Made by a program: the position numbers and the translations under genes. This document shows, one piece after another, positions 51,342-64,000 of a DNA stretch of 64,000 nt. Origin of the DNA: Xylanibacter rarus (GTDB lineage Bacteria > Bacteroidota > Bacteroidia > Bacteroidales > Bacteroidaceae); contig NZ_LFQU01000019.1 of assembly GCF_001275135.1 (NCBI RefSeq), positions 18,737 through 82,736 of the forward strand. Reading direction: 5' to 3'. How positions within the stretch are numbered: position 1 is the first letter of the stretch; every line of letters begins with the position of its first letter. Under the pieces are notes generated by a model that worked only from the letters and a program-made list of their open reading frames with translations, ran no database searches and had not been told where the DNA came from.

Positions 51342-52526
51342 ATGGCTAAAGAGACATTCGTCCGTACCAAACCCCATGTAAACATTGGTACAATTGGTCA
51401 CGTAGACCACGGTAAGACTACTCTGACTGCTGCTATCACAACAGTATTGGCAAAGAAAGGTCTTTCTGAAGTTAAGTCTTTTGACTCTATCGATAACGCT
51501 CCTGAGGAAAAAGAGCGTGGTATTACTATCAATACAGCACACGTAGAGTATGAAACAGAAAACCGTCACTATGCACACGTTGACTGCCCGGGACACGCTG
51601 ACTATGTAAAGAACATGGTAACAGGTGCTGCTCAGATGGATGGTGCTATCATCGTTGTTGCTGCAACTGATGGTCCTATGCCTCAGACACGTGAGCACGT
51701 GCTTCTCGCTCGTCAGGTAAACGTTCCTCGTCTGGTTGTATTCCTGAACAAGTGCGATATGGTTGAGGATGAGGAAATGCTTGAGCTCGTTGAGATGGAA
51801 ATGCGTGAGCTTCTCGATCAGTACGAGTATGATGGCGACAATACTCCTATTATCCGCGGTTCTGCTCTTGGTGCACTTAACGGTGTTGAGAAGTGGGAAG
51901 AGAAGGTAATGGAGCTGATGGCTGCTGTTGACGAGTGGATTCCGCTGCCTCCGCGTGACCTCGACAAACCGTTCCTGATGCCTGTTGAGGACGTATTCTC
52001 AATCACAGGTCGTGGTACTGTTGCTACAGGTCGTATCGAGACTGGCCGTGTTAAGGTTGGTGACGAAGTTGAGCTCCTCGGTCTTGGTGAAGACAAGAAA
52101 TCAGTTGTAACTGGTGTTGAGATGTTCCGTAAGATTCTTGACGAAGGTGAAGCTGGTGATAACGTAGGTCTGCTTCTCCGTGGTATCGACAAGAACGAAA
52201 TCAAGCGTGGTATGGTACTCTGCCACCCGGGTCAGATCAAACCTTACAAGAAGTTCAAGGCTCAGATCTATGTACTGAAGAAAGAAGAAGGTGGACGTCA
52301 CACTCCGTTCGGAAACAAGTATCGTCCTCAGTTCTACCTCCGTACAATGGACTGTACAGGTGAAATCTCTCTGCCGGAAGGCGTAGAAATGGTAATGCCT
52401 GGTGATAACGTAACAATCACTGTTGAGCTTATCTACGCTGTTGCATTGAACGTAGGTCTGCGCTTCGCTATCCGTGAAGGTGGTCGTACAGTAGGTGCTG
52501 GTCAGATTACTGAAATCATCGATTAA
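51342..52526 (+). CDS. tuf: Translation elongation factor Tu
   Basis: A 394-residue GTPase delivering aminoacyl-tRNA to the ribosome. G1 is GHVDHGKTT (near 18-26), the G3 motif is [13 protein letters not shown]4 is NKCD, and the C-terminal domains end [13 protein letters not shown]. Length and motifs are usual. It lies 73 bp after tRNA-Thr with no separate promoter visible, so it is probably co-transcribed with the tRNAs; the terminator hairpin at 52550 follows. Confidence 0.98.
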   Translation: MAKETFVRTKPHVNIGTIGHVDHGKTTLTAAITTVLAKKGLSEVKSFDSIDNAPEEKERGITINTAHVEYETENRHYAHVDCPGHADYVKNMVTGAAQMDGAIIVVAATDGPMPQTREHVLLARQVNVPRLVVFLNKCDMVEDEEMLELVEMEMRELLDQYEYDGDNTPIIRGSALGALNGVEKWEEKVMELMAAVDEWIPLPPRDLDKPFLMPVEDVFSITGRGTVATGRIETGRVKVGDEVELLGLGEDKKSVVTGVEMFRKILDEGEAGDNVGLLLRGIDKNEIKRGMVLCHPGQIKPYKKFKAQIYVLKKEEGGRHTPFGNKYRPQFYLRTMDCTGEISLPEGVEMVMPGDNVTITVELIYAVALNVGLRFAIREGGRTVGAGQITEIID

Positions 52527-52549
52527 TCATTATCAATGATATAAGTTTT

Positions 52550-52580
52550 AGGTTCTCGTCTTCCGGCGAGAACCTATTTT
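52550..52580 (+). terminator. Hairpin after tuf
   Basis: AGGTTCTCG (52550-52558) pairs with CGAGAACCT (52567-52575), followed by ATTTT. The tRNA-Trp gene begins directly after, so partial read-through is likely. Confidence 0.7.
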
Positions 52581-52653
52581 ACGGGAATAGCTCAGTTGGT
52601 AGAGCACTGGTCTCCAAAACCAGGTGTCGGGAGTTCGAGCCTCTCTTCCCGTG
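52581..52653 (+). tRNA. tRNA-Trp (anticodon CCA)
   Basis: 73 bases with acceptor ACGGGAA/TTCCCGT, anticodon loop CTCCAAA, discriminator G followed by CCA in the DNA. It is the only one of the five tRNAs here with CCA directly after the discriminator, perhaps by chance. Confidence 0.95.
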
Positions 52654-52669
52654 CCAAAATAAAGATAAT

Positions 52670-52861
52670 ATGTTTAAAAAATTCGCAAATTACTGCAAAG
52701 TTTGTTACGAAGAACTTGTGCATAAAACAACATGGCCGACACGTGCCGAACTTACTCATAGTGCAATGGTTGTATTATCTGCTTCCTTGATCATTGCAGT
52801 TGTAGTGTTCATTATGGATTCCGTGTTCCGGTTTGTTATGAGTACGATCTATCCTAATTAA
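52670..52861 (+). CDS. secE: Preprotein translocase subunit SecE
   Basis: A 63-residue single-span inner-membrane protein of the SecYEG channel. An amphipathic N-terminal helix with THKTTWPTRAEL-type sequence (the conserved TWP) is followed by one hydrophobic span (VVLSASLIIAVVVFIMDSVF). It sits between tRNA-Trp and nusG, its usual place. Confidence 0.95.
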   Translation: MFKKFANYCKVCYEELVHKTTWPTRAELTHSAMVVLSASLIIAVVVFIMDSVFRFVMSTIYPN

Positions 52862-52875
52862 TCGTAAAAAGGAAA

Positions 52876-53418
52876 ATGGCTGAATCAGGAAAAAAGTGGT
52901 ATGTATTGCGTGCTGTCAGTGGTAAGGAGGCTAAGGTAAAAGAATATATCGATGCCGAACTTAAGCACAACACGCTTCTTTCAACTTATGTTTCTCAGGT
53001 ACTTATACCTATGGAGAAGCATGCTTCTTTGCGTAATGGCAAGCGTGTGGTTAAAGAGAAGATTTCTCTCCCGGGCTATGTCCTCGTAGAGGCAGAACTG
53101 AAAGGAGACGTGGCACATACACTGCGCTTCATACCTAACGTACTTGGCTTCTTGGGCGGATTGGATAATCCTACCCCTGTTAAGCAGTCTGATATCAACC
53201 GTATCCTTGGAACGGCTGAAGAGTCAGTGCTGACGGAAGAGGTAAATATTCCGTTCTGTGTTGACGAGACAGTGAAGGTTACTGATGGACCGTTCAGCGG
53301 CTTTAGCGGTGTCATTGAAGAAGTGAATACCGAGAAGCACAAACTTAAGGTTATGGTTAAGATCTTTGGACGTAAAACTCCATTGGAATTAGGTTTTATG
53401 CAAGTTGCAAAAGAATAA
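52876..53418 (+). CDS. nusG: Transcription termination/antitermination factor NusG
   Basis: A 180-residue factor binding RNA polymerase and Rho/ribosome. The NGN domain starts KKWYVLRAVSGKEAKVKEYI, and the C-terminal KOW domain contains VTDGPFSGFSGVIEEVN. It starts 14 bp after secE. Length normal for the family. Confidence 0.97.
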   Translation: MAESGKKWYVLRAVSGKEAKVKEYIDAELKHNTLLSTYVSQVLIPMEKHASLRNGKRVVKEKISLPGYVLVEAELKGDVAHTLRFIPNVLGFLGGLDNPTPVKQSDINRILGTAEESVLTEEVNIPFCVDETVKVTDGPFSGFSGVIEEVNTEKHKLKVMVKIFGRKTPLELGFMQVAKE

Positions 53419-53481
53419 CGTGTTGTTACGGACACGTGTGTTCTTTTATAAAATCTCAAATTTTTTTAATTAACAAAAGAA

Positions 53482-53922
53482 ATGGCTAAAGAAGTTGCTG
53501 GATTAATCAAATTACAGATTAAAGGTGGCGCTGCGAATCCTTCACCACCAGTTGGACCGGCTCTCGGTTCAAAGGGTATTAACATCATGGGATTCTGCAA
53601 GGAATTCAACGCCAGAACTCAGGATAAGGCTGGAAAAGTGCTTCCGGTTGTTATCACTTACTACACCGATAAGTCATACAGCTTCGAAATTAAGACTTCT
53701 CCTGCTGCTGTTCAGCTGCTGGAGGCAGCCAAGGTTAAGAGTGGTTCTGCCGAGCCTAACCGTAGAAAAGTGGCTTCTGTGACATGGGATCAGATCCGTG
53801 CCATTGCAGAAGACAAAATGGCTGATCTTAACTGCTTTACCGTAGAGTCTGCGATGAAGCTTGTTGCTGGTACGGCTAGAAGTATGGGCATCTCAGTTAA
53901 AGGGGACTTCCCTGGTAAATAA
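53482..53922 (+). CDS. rplK: 50S ribosomal protein L11
   Basis: A 146-residue ribosomal protein of the GTPase-associated centre, with the L11 N-terminal [20 protein letters not shown] and the C-terminal rRNA-binding domain (ending VKGDFPGK). It is the first of the rplKAJL series, 63 bp after nusG. Confidence 0.98.
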   Translation: MAKEVAGLIKLQIKGGAANPSPPVGPALGSKGINIMGFCKEFNARTQDKAGKVLPVVITYYTDKSYSFEIKTSPAAVQLLEAAKVKSGSAEPNRRKVASVTWDQIRAIAEDKMADLNCFTVESAMKLVAGTARSMGISVKGDFPGK

Positions 53923-53939
53923 TTTATAACTTCAAGAAA

Positions 53940-54632
53940 ATGAGTAAACTGACAAAAAATCAAAAATCAGTAGCTGATAAGGTTGAAGCAGGGAAAGCAT
54001 ACTCTTTGAAAGAGGCTGCAGAGTTGGTTAAGGATATTACTACTACCAAGTTTGACGCTTCTCTTGATATTGATGTACGCTTGGGCGTTGACCCGCGTAA
54101 GGCTAACCAGATGGTAAGAGGCGTTGTGTCTCTGCCTAACGGAACTGGTAAGGTTACACGCGTGCTCTGCCTTTGTACTCCTGATGCTGAAGCTGCTGCA
54201 AAAGAAGCAGGTGCTGACTATGTAGGTCTTGACGAGTATATCGAAAAGATCAAAGGTGGATGGACAGATGTTGATGTTATCATCACAATGCCGTCATGCA
54301 TGGGCAAGATTGGTCCTTTAGGACGTGTTCTTGGTCCGCGTGGCTTGATGCCTAACCCTAAGAGCGGTACTGTAACTATGGACGTTGCAAAGGCTGTCAA
54401 GGAGGTTAAGCAGGGTAAGATCGACTTCAAGGTTGACAAGGCCGGTATCATCCATGCATCAATTGGTAAGGTTTCTTTCACTCCGGAACAGATCTATCAG
54501 AATGCGAAAGAATTTATCGCTACTGTTATTAAACTGAAACCTTCTGCTGCTAAAGGTACATACATCAAGAGTATCTTTATTTCTAGCACTATGAGTAAGG
54601 GTATCAAGATTGATCCTAAATCAGTTGAATAA
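53940..54632 (+). CDS. rplA: 50S ribosomal protein L1
   Basis: A 230-residue ribosomal protein of the L1 stalk. The signature [20 protein letters not shown] and the KSGTVTMDV segment are typical. It starts 17 bp after rplK and is presumably co-transcribed with rplJ. Confidence 0.98.
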   Translation: MSKLTKNQKSVADKVEAGKAYSLKEAAELVKDITTTKFDASLDIDVRLGVDPRKANQMVRGVVSLPNGTGKVTRVLCLCTPDAEAAAKEAGADYVGLDEYIEKIKGGWTDVDVIITMPSCMGKIGPLGRVLGPRGLMPNPKSGTVTMDVAKAVKEVKQGKIDFKVDKAGIIHASIGKVSFTPEQIYQNAKEFIATVIKLKPSAAKGTYIKSIFISSTMSKGIKIDPKSVE

Positions 54633-54650
54633 CTCTAAAAGTTTTGTAAG

Positions 54651-55169
54651 ATGAAGAAAGAAGTAAAAGATACTATAGTTGTTGAACTCGGTCAGAAGCT
54701 GAAAGAGTATTCTCATTTCTACCTCGTTGATGTAACAGGTATGAATGCTGGTGCTACAAGCAAGCTCCGTCGCGAGTGCTTCAAGAACGAAATCAAGATG
54801 GTCGTTGTAAAGAACACTCTTCTTCACAAGGCTTTCGAGGCTTCGGATGTTGATTATGAGCCTTTGTATGGCTGTCTGAAGGGTAACACTGCTGTTCTCT
54901 TCTGCAACACAGCTAACGTTCCAGCTAAAATGCTGAAAGGTTATGTAAAAGAGAGTATTCCTGCATTGAAGGCTGCTTATGCAGAGGAAAGCATCTATGT
55001 TGGTGCTGACAAGCTGGAAGAACTCGCAGCTCTCAAGAGCAAGGACGAAGTTATTGCAGACATTGTTGCATTGCTGCAGTCTCCTGCAAAGAACGTTGTT
55101 TCTGCTCTTCAGTCAGGCGCTCACACCATCCATGGTGTACTCAAAACTTTAGGCGAGCGTCCTGAGTAA
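54651..55169 (+). CDS. rplJ: 50S ribosomal protein L10
   Basis: A 172-residue stalk-base protein holding L7/L12. It has the usual LREC, VVVKNTLL and the C-terminal helix (LLQSPAKNVVSALQSGAHTI). Only 18 bp separate it from rplA, so no leader structure of the E. coli rplJL type is present. Confidence 0.97.
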   Translation: MKKEVKDTIVVELGQKLKEYSHFYLVDVTGMNAGATSKLRRECFKNEIKMVVVKNTLLHKAFEASDVDYEPLYGCLKGNTAVLFCNTANVPAKMLKGYVKESIPALKAAYAEESIYVGADKLEELAALKSKDEVIADIVALLQSPAKNVVSALQSGAHTIHGVLKTLGERPE

Positions 55170-55218
55170 TTTTAACACCCAAACATTAATATTTAAAAAC
55201 ATTAAAATTTAAAATAAA

Positions 55219-55599
55219 ATGGCAGATATTAAAGCTATTGCTGAAGAATTAGTAAATTTGACAGTTAAGGAAGTAAACGAGTTGGCAACAGTCCTGAAGG
55301 ACGAGTATGGAATTGAGCCCGCTGCTGCAGCTGTTGCTGTTGCTGCTGGTCCTGCTGCAGGTGGTGCTGCAGCCGCAGCTGAGGAGAAGACATCTTTCGA
55401 TGTTGTACTCGCTGAGGTTGGTGGTGCAAAACTGCAGGTAGTTAAGGCCGTTAAAGAGGCTTGTGGTCTTGGTCTGAAAGAGGCTAAGGATCTCGTAGAC
55501 GGTGCTCCTTCTACATTGAAGGAAGGTCTGTCTAAGGACGAGGCTGAGAACCTGAAGAAGGCTATCGAAGAGGCTGGCGCTAAGGTTGAGCTCAAATAA
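55219..55599 (+). CDS. rplL: 50S ribosomal protein L7/L12
   Basis: A 126-residue stalk protein with the N-terminal dimer domain, an Ala/Gly/Pro-rich hinge (about 36-60), and the C-terminal factor-binding domain ([37 protein letters not shown]). It follows rplJ by 49 bp and precedes a strong hairpin. Confidence 0.98.
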   Translation: MADIKAIAEELVNLTVKEVNELATVLKDEYGIEPAAAAVAVAAGPAAGGAAAAAEEKTSFDVVLAEVGGAKLQVVKAVKEACGLGLKEAKDLVDGAPSTLKEGLSKDEAENLKKAIEEAGAKVELK

Positions 55600-55622
55600 T
55601 TGAGACAATAAAAAATATTTCG

Positions 55623-55660
55623 GGTTAAGATTCTCCCAGTCGGAGAGTCTTAACCTTTTT
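55623..55660 (+). terminator. Hairpin between rplL and rpoB (terminator or attenuator)
   Basis: A 14-bp stem (55623-55636 with 55642-55655, one G-U pair) around CAGTC is followed by TTTTT. It would reduce transcription into rpoB. Confidence 0.8.
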
Positions 55661-55782
55661 GTGTCTTTTATTAATACCATGCAGTGAACCACCGCTGCAA
55701 GGTGTAGGTCAAGATTCATGACTTTGAAATCTGCGGCCATTTATTTTCAAGGTGGCATTTTTAACGGTAATAAAAATCTGTA

Positions 55783-59595
<3,813 letters not shown>

Positions 59596-59633
59596 TAACG
59601 AAACTCTTTACATAACAAATATAAACAAGAATT

Positions 59634-62600
59634 ATGGCTTTCAAGAAAGATTCAAAGATAAAGAGTAATTTCACGAAGATTACTATCGGACTTGCATCAC
59701 CGGAAGAAATCCTCGAAAGTTCTTTTGGCGAGGTTACCAAACCTGAGACCATAAACTATCGTACATATAAACCTGAGCGCGACGGACTTTTCTGCGAGCG
59801 CATCTTTGGTCCGACAAAGGACTATGAGTGCGCCTGCGGTAAATATAAGCGCATCAGATATAAAGGCATTGTCTGCGACCGCTGCGGTGTAGAGGTTACA
59901 GAGAAGAAAGTGCGCCGTGAGCGCACCGGACATATCGAGCTTGTTGTGCCTGTTGCACACATCTGGTATTTCCGTTCATTGCCTAACAAAATAGGTTACC
60001 TGCTCGGTATACCGACAAAGAAACTCGATTCTGTAATTTATTACGAGAAGTATATCGTAATACAGCCGGGTGTAATGGAAGGCCGTACAGACTCTGAGGG
60101 CGTTGAAATCAACGGTTCTCACAAGATGGACTTCCTTACTGAAGACGAATATGTAAACATCATGGACAACCTGCCCGACGGCAACGAATATCTTGACGAT
60201 ACAGACCCGAATAAGTTCATCGCCAAGATGGGTGCCGAGGCAATCTATGATCTGTTGGTAAATATCGATCTCGACTCTCTTTCTTATGAGCTTCGCGACC
60301 GTGCCAACAGCGACTCTTCTCAGCAGAGAAAGACCGAGGCCCTCAAGCGTCTGCAGGTTGTAGAGGCATTCCGCGGAAGCCGCAACATAAACAAGCCCGA
60401 GTGGATGATCATGAAGATTATTCCTGTTACTCCTCCTGAGCTTCGTCCGTTGGTTCCGCTGGATGGTGGCCGTTTTGCAACATCTGACCTCAACGACCTT
60501 TATCGTCGTGTCATCATACGTAACAACCGTCTGAAGAGACTTATGGAGATTAAGGCTCCTGAGGTTATTCTCCGTAACGAGAAACGTATGTTGCAGGAGG
60601 CTGTCGACAGCTTGTTTGACAACTCACGCAAGAGCAGCGCCGTTAAGAGCGATTCTAACCGTCCGCTGAAGTCTCTGTCTGACTCACTGAAAGGTAAGCA
60701 GGGACGTTTCCGTCAGAACCTTCTCGGTAAGCGTGTCGACTATTCAGCACGTTCAGTTATCGTTGTAGGTCCTGAGTTGAAGATGGGCGAGTGCGGTCTG
60801 CCTAAGCTTATGGCTGCAGAGCTCTACAAGCCGTTTATCATCCGTAAGCTCATTGAGCGCGGTATCGTCAAGACTGTAAAGAGCGCAAAGAAGATTGTAG
60901 ACCGCCGCGAGCCGGTTATCTGGGATATCCTCGAGAATGTGATGAAGGGACACCCTGTATTGCTCAACCGTGCGCCTACACTTCACCGTCTTGGTATTCA
61001 GGCATTCCAGCCTAAACTTATCGAAGGTAAGGCTATTCAGCTCCATCCGTTGGCATGTACAGCGTTCAACGCCGACTTCGACGGTGACCAGATGGCTGTT
61101 CACCTTCCGTTGAGCAATGAGGCAGTGCTCGAGGCACAGATTCTGATGCTTCAGAGCCACAACATCCTTAACCCTGCCAACGGTGCGCCTATCACAGTGC
61201 CTTCACAGGATATGGTGCTCGGACTTTACTATATTACAAAGATTCGTCCGGGTGCAAAGGGTGAGGGACTTACGTTCTATGGTCCGGAAGAGGCTATCAT
61301 TGCGCACAATGAAGGCAAGTGTGACCTCCATGCTCAGGTAAAGGTTGTTGTGAAAGACCTTGATGCAGACGGAAAACTTGTCGACAAGATGGTTGAGACT
61401 TCTGTCGGCCGTGTGATTGTCAACGGCATCATACCTGAAGAAGTTGGTTATGTAAATAAGATTATCTCTAAGAAGAGTCTTCGCGATATTATTGCCGACG
61501 TAATTAAGGCTGTGGGCTTTGCCCGTGCCTGCGAGTTCCTCGACGGTATCAAGAACCTTGGTTATCGTATGGCATATCTGGCTGGTCTGTCGTTCAACCT
61601 TGACGATATCATCATTCCGAAGGAGAAGGCCGACCTCGTTGCAAAAGGTAATGAGGAAGTGCGTCAGATTACCGACAACTATAACATGGGATTCATCACA
61701 GACAACGAGCGTTACAACCAGGTAATTGACGCCTGGACACACGTAAATAACGAGTTGGGTGACGTCCTGATGAAGGAGATGACTGAGGCTGACCAGGGAT
61801 TCAACGCCGTCTACATGATGCTTGACTCTGGAGCCCGTGGTTCTAAAGACCAGATCCGTCAGTTGGCCGGTATGCGTGGACTTATGGCAAAACCGCAGAA
61901 GGCAGGAGCTGAAGGTGCTCAGATTATTGAGAACCCGATTCTTTCTAACTTCAAGGAAGGTATGAGCGTGCTCGAGTACTTCATCTCTACCCACGGTGCC
62001 CGTAAGGGTCTTGCGGATACCGCTATGAAGACTGCCGATGCCGGATATCTTACACGTCGTCTTGTTGACGTTTCTCACGACGTTATCATTACAGAGGAAG
62101 ACTGTGGAACTCTGCGCGGACTTGTATGTACAGCATTGAAGAATGGCGATGAGGTTATTTCTTCTCTGTATGAGCGTATCCTCGGCCGTGTGTCAGTTCA
62201 CGATATTATACATCCTAACACAGGCGAGCTTATTGTTGCTGCCGGTGAGGAAATTACAGAGCCTATAGCTCAGATTATAGAAGACAGCCCGATCGAGAGC
62301 GTTGAAATCCGTTCGGTGCTTACTTGTGAGAGCAAGAAGGGTGTCTGCATGAAGTGTTACGGCCGTAACCTTGCCACAAGCCGCATGGTGCAGAAGGGCG
62401 AGGCTGTCGGAGTCATCGCAGCTCAGGCTATCGGTGAGCCGGGTACACAGCTTACACTTCGTACGTTCCACGCCGGTGGTGTGGCTGCCAATGCTGCAGC
62501 CAATGCATCTATCGTTGCCAAGAACGACAGCCGCATCGAGTTCGACGAGCTTCGTACCGTGCCGTTTGTTGAAGAAGGTGACAATGGCGAGGTTCAGTGT

Positions 62601-63968
62601 GAGATGGTCGTAAGCCGTCTGGCCGAAATCCGTTTCGTTGATCCTAACACAAACATCGTGCTTTCTACCCTGAACGTTCCTTACGGAAGCTCACTCTACT
62701 TCAAGGGCGGCTCTATCGTTAAGAAGGGTGATATGATTGCACGTTGGGACCCGTTCAACGCTGTTATCGTAACCGAGTATGCAGGTACGCTGAAGTTCCG
62801 CGACGTTATCGACGGTGTTACGTTCCACTCTGAGACCGACGATACAACAGGTCTTACTGAAAAGATTATCACTGAGTCTAAGGATAAGAGCAAGGTGCCT
62901 ACCTGTGATATCGTAGATAAGAACGGCGATGTTGTCGGTACATACAACTTCCCTGTGGGTGGTCACGTTGTTGTTGAAGACGGTCAGACCGTCAAGACCG
63001 GTGCAACCCTCGTTAAGATTCCTCGTACAGTTGGTAAGGCTGGTGACATCACCGGAGGTCTTCCCCGTGTAACAGAGCTCTTCGAGGCCCGCAACCCGTC
63101 TAACCCTGCCGTAGTGAGTGAAATCGACGGTGAGGTTACAATGGGTAAGGTTAAGCGTGGTAACCGTGAGATTATCGTTACCTCAAAGACAGGCGAGCAG
63201 CGCAAGTATCTCGTTTCTCTGTCAAAGCAGATCCTGGTTCAGGAGCACGATGCCGTTCGCGCCGGAACTCCTCTGTCAGATGGTGTTATTACGCCTAACG
63301 ACATCCTTTCAATCAAGGGTCCTACCGCCGTTCAGGAGTATATCGTAAACGAAGTACAGGACGTATACCGTCTGCAGGGTGTGAAGATTAACGACAAGCA
63401 CTTTGAAATCATCGTTCGTCAGATGATGCGCAAGGTACAGATCAATGATCCGGGTGACACAACATTCCTTGAGCAGGAGATTGTCGACAAACTCGACTTC
63501 GCTGAGGAGAACGACCGTATATGGGGTAAGAAAGTTGTTACCGACGCAGGCGACAGCGAGACTCTTAAGAAGGGTCAGATTATCTCAGCCCGCAAGCTGC
63601 GTGATGAGAACTCAACCCTGAAGCGCCGCGACCTTAAGACTGTTCAGGTGCGTGATGCCGTTCCTGCAACATCAACTCAGATCCTGCAGGGTATCACACG
63701 TGCTGCTCTCCAGACTAAGAGCTTCATGTCTGCCGCATCATTCCAGGAGACAACCAAGGTGCTCAACGAGGCTGCTATCCGCGGAAAGGTAGACTATCTG
63801 GAAGGCATGAAAGAGAACGTTATCTGCGGACACCTTATCCCGGCCGGTACAGGTCTGCGTGAATTCGAAAAGATTATTGTAGGTTCACGTGAGGATTATG
63901 ACCGTATACAGGCAAACCGCAAGAATGTGATTGACTATAGCGAAAAGCAGACAGCTGAGAAAGAATAA
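59634..63968 (+). CDS. rpoC: DNA-directed RNA polymerase subunit beta'
   Basis: A 1444-residue subunit containing the catalytic site [12 protein letters not shown], the N-terminal zinc-type cysteines ([20 protein letters not shown]) and the C-terminal zinc cluster ([13 protein letters not shown]). Complete, ending 32 bases before the window edge; rpoB lies 38 bp upstream, so the two are one operon. Confidence 0.98.
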   Translation: MAFKKDSKIKSNFTKITIGLASPEEILESSFGEVTKPETINYRTYKPERDGLFCERIFGPTKDYECACGKYKRIRYKGIVCDRCGVEVTEKKVRRERTGHIELVVPVAHIWYFRSLPNKIGYLLGIPTKKLDSVIYYEKYIVIQPGVMEGRTDSEGVEINGSHKMDFLTEDEYVNIMDNLPDGNEYLDDTDPNKFIAKMGAEAIYDLLVNIDLDSLSYELRDRANSDSSQQRKTEALKRLQVVEAFRGSRNINKPEWMIMKIIPVTPPELRPLVPLDGGRFATSDLNDLYRRVIIRNNRLKRLMEIKAPEVILRNEKRMLQEAVDSLFDNSRKSSAVKSDSNRPLKSLSDSLKGKQGRFRQNLLGKRVDYSARSVIVVGPELKMGECGLPKLMAAELYKPFIIRKLIERGIVKTVKSAKKIVDRREPVIWDILENVMKGHPVLLNRAPTLHRLGIQAFQPKLIEGKAIQLHPLACTAFNADFDGDQMAVHLPLSNEAVLEAQILMLQSHNILNPANGAPITVPSQDMVLGLYYITKIRPGAKGEGLTFYGPEEAIIAHNEGKCDLHAQVKVVVKDLDADGKLVDKMVETSVGRVIVNGIIPEEVGYVNKIISKKSLRDIIADVIKAVGFARACEFLDGIKNLGYRMAYLAGLSFNLDDIIIPKEKADLVAKGNEEVRQITDNYNMGFITDNERYNQVIDAWTHVNNELGDVLMKEMTEADQGFNAVYMMLDSGARGSKDQIRQLAGMRGLMAKPQKAGAEGAQIIENPILSNFKEGMSVLEYFISTHGARKGLADTAMKTADAGYLTRRLVDVSHDVIITEEDCGTLRGLVCTALKNGDEVISSLYERILGRVSVHDIIHPNTGELIVAAGEEITEPIAQIIEDSPIESVEIRSVLTCESKKGVCMKCYGRNLATSRMVQKGEAVGVIAAQAIGEPGTQLTLRTFHAGGVAANAAANASIVAKNDSRIEFDELRTVPFVEEGDNGEVQCEMVVSRLAEIRFVDPNTNIVLSTLNVPYGSSLYFKGGSIVKKGDMIARWDPFNAVIVTEYAGTLKFRDVIDGVTFHSETDDTTGLTEKIITESKDKSKVPTCDIVDKNGDVVGTYNFPVGGHVVVEDGQTVKTGATLVKIPRTVGKAGDITGGLPRVTELFEARNPSNPAVVSEIDGEVTMGKVKRGNREIIVTSKTGEQRKYLVSLSKQILVQEHDAVRAGTPLSDGVITPNDILSIKGPTAVQEYIVNEVQDVYRLQGVKINDKHFEIIVRQMMRKVQINDPGDTTFLEQEIVDKLDFAEENDRIWGKKVVTDAGDSETLKKGQIISARKLRDENSTLKRRDLKTVQVRDAVPATSTQILQGITRAALQTKSFMSAASFQETTKVLNEAAIRGKVDYLEGMKENVICGHLIPAGTGLREFEKIIVGSREDYDRIQANRKNVIDYSEKQTAEKE

Positions 63969-64000
63969 TTTCAAGGCTAAAACTATATAAGCAAACGAGA

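Noticed and set aside
52653-52656. Encoded CCA end on tRNA-Trp
   Set aside because: The other four tRNAs lack it, and one three-base match is easily coincidental.

Overview
The window is chromosomal DNA from a Bacteroidales bacterium, most likely of the Prevotella/Prevotellaceae type. Supporting signs: the Bacteroidetes -7 promoter box TAnnTTTG lies ahead of many genes, Shine-Dalgarno sequences are almost absent, TonB-dependent receptors carry carboxypeptidase-regulatory-like N-termini, two surface proteins end in type IX secretion (T9SS) sorting domains, and the gene order rpsU, xerC, hpf, tRNAs, tuf, tRNA-Trp, secE, nusG, rplKAJL, rpoBC is the one usual in this order of bacteria.

Layout. 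1-6.1 kb: an OmpP1/FadL-type outer-membrane protein (cut by the window edge), a PgpH-like 7TM-HD phosphodiesterase, gltX and waaA. 6.2-14.1 kb: an AraC-type regulator divergent from an RND efflux operon (adaptor, pump, TolC channel), then a membrane metallophosphoesterase. 14.6-21.8 kb: an AT-rich accessory cassette with a YeeA/MmeI-type DNA adenine methyltransferase (split by a one-base frameshift), an unrecognised Cys/His-motif protein, an 82-aa protein, an SF2 helicase and a GIY-YIG nuclease. It resembles Bacillus subtilis yeeA-yeeB-yeeC with two extra genes between the methyltransferase and helicase, and is the best candidate for an incompletely described defence system. 21.9-28.8 kb: a hotdog thioesterase, gamma carbonic anhydrase, a TonB-dependent receptor with a surface lipoprotein, and a DUF4421-like outer-membrane protein. 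28.8-31.5 kb: a palindromic repeat element, a 57-aa peptide gene and a T9SS-sorted secreted protein.

32-44 kb: an M16 metallopeptidase, malate dehydrogenase, a TPR/HTH sensor-regulator, a large leucine-rich-repeat T9SS surface protein and an aminopeptidase P. 44-50 kb: a PorT-type barrel protein, rpsU, a TonB-receptor-like barrel protein sitting between rpsU and xerC, and xerC (also broken by a one-base frameshift in a homopolymer). 50.5-64 kb: the translation/transcription core (hpf, four tRNAs, tuf, tRNA-Trp, secE, nusG, rplK, rplA, rplJ, rplL, rpoB, rpoC).

Both frameshifts are single-base losses in homopolymers (A6 and T5), so sequencing error must be excluded before either gene is called broken. 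Family names come from recognising motifs by eye; no database search was possible.
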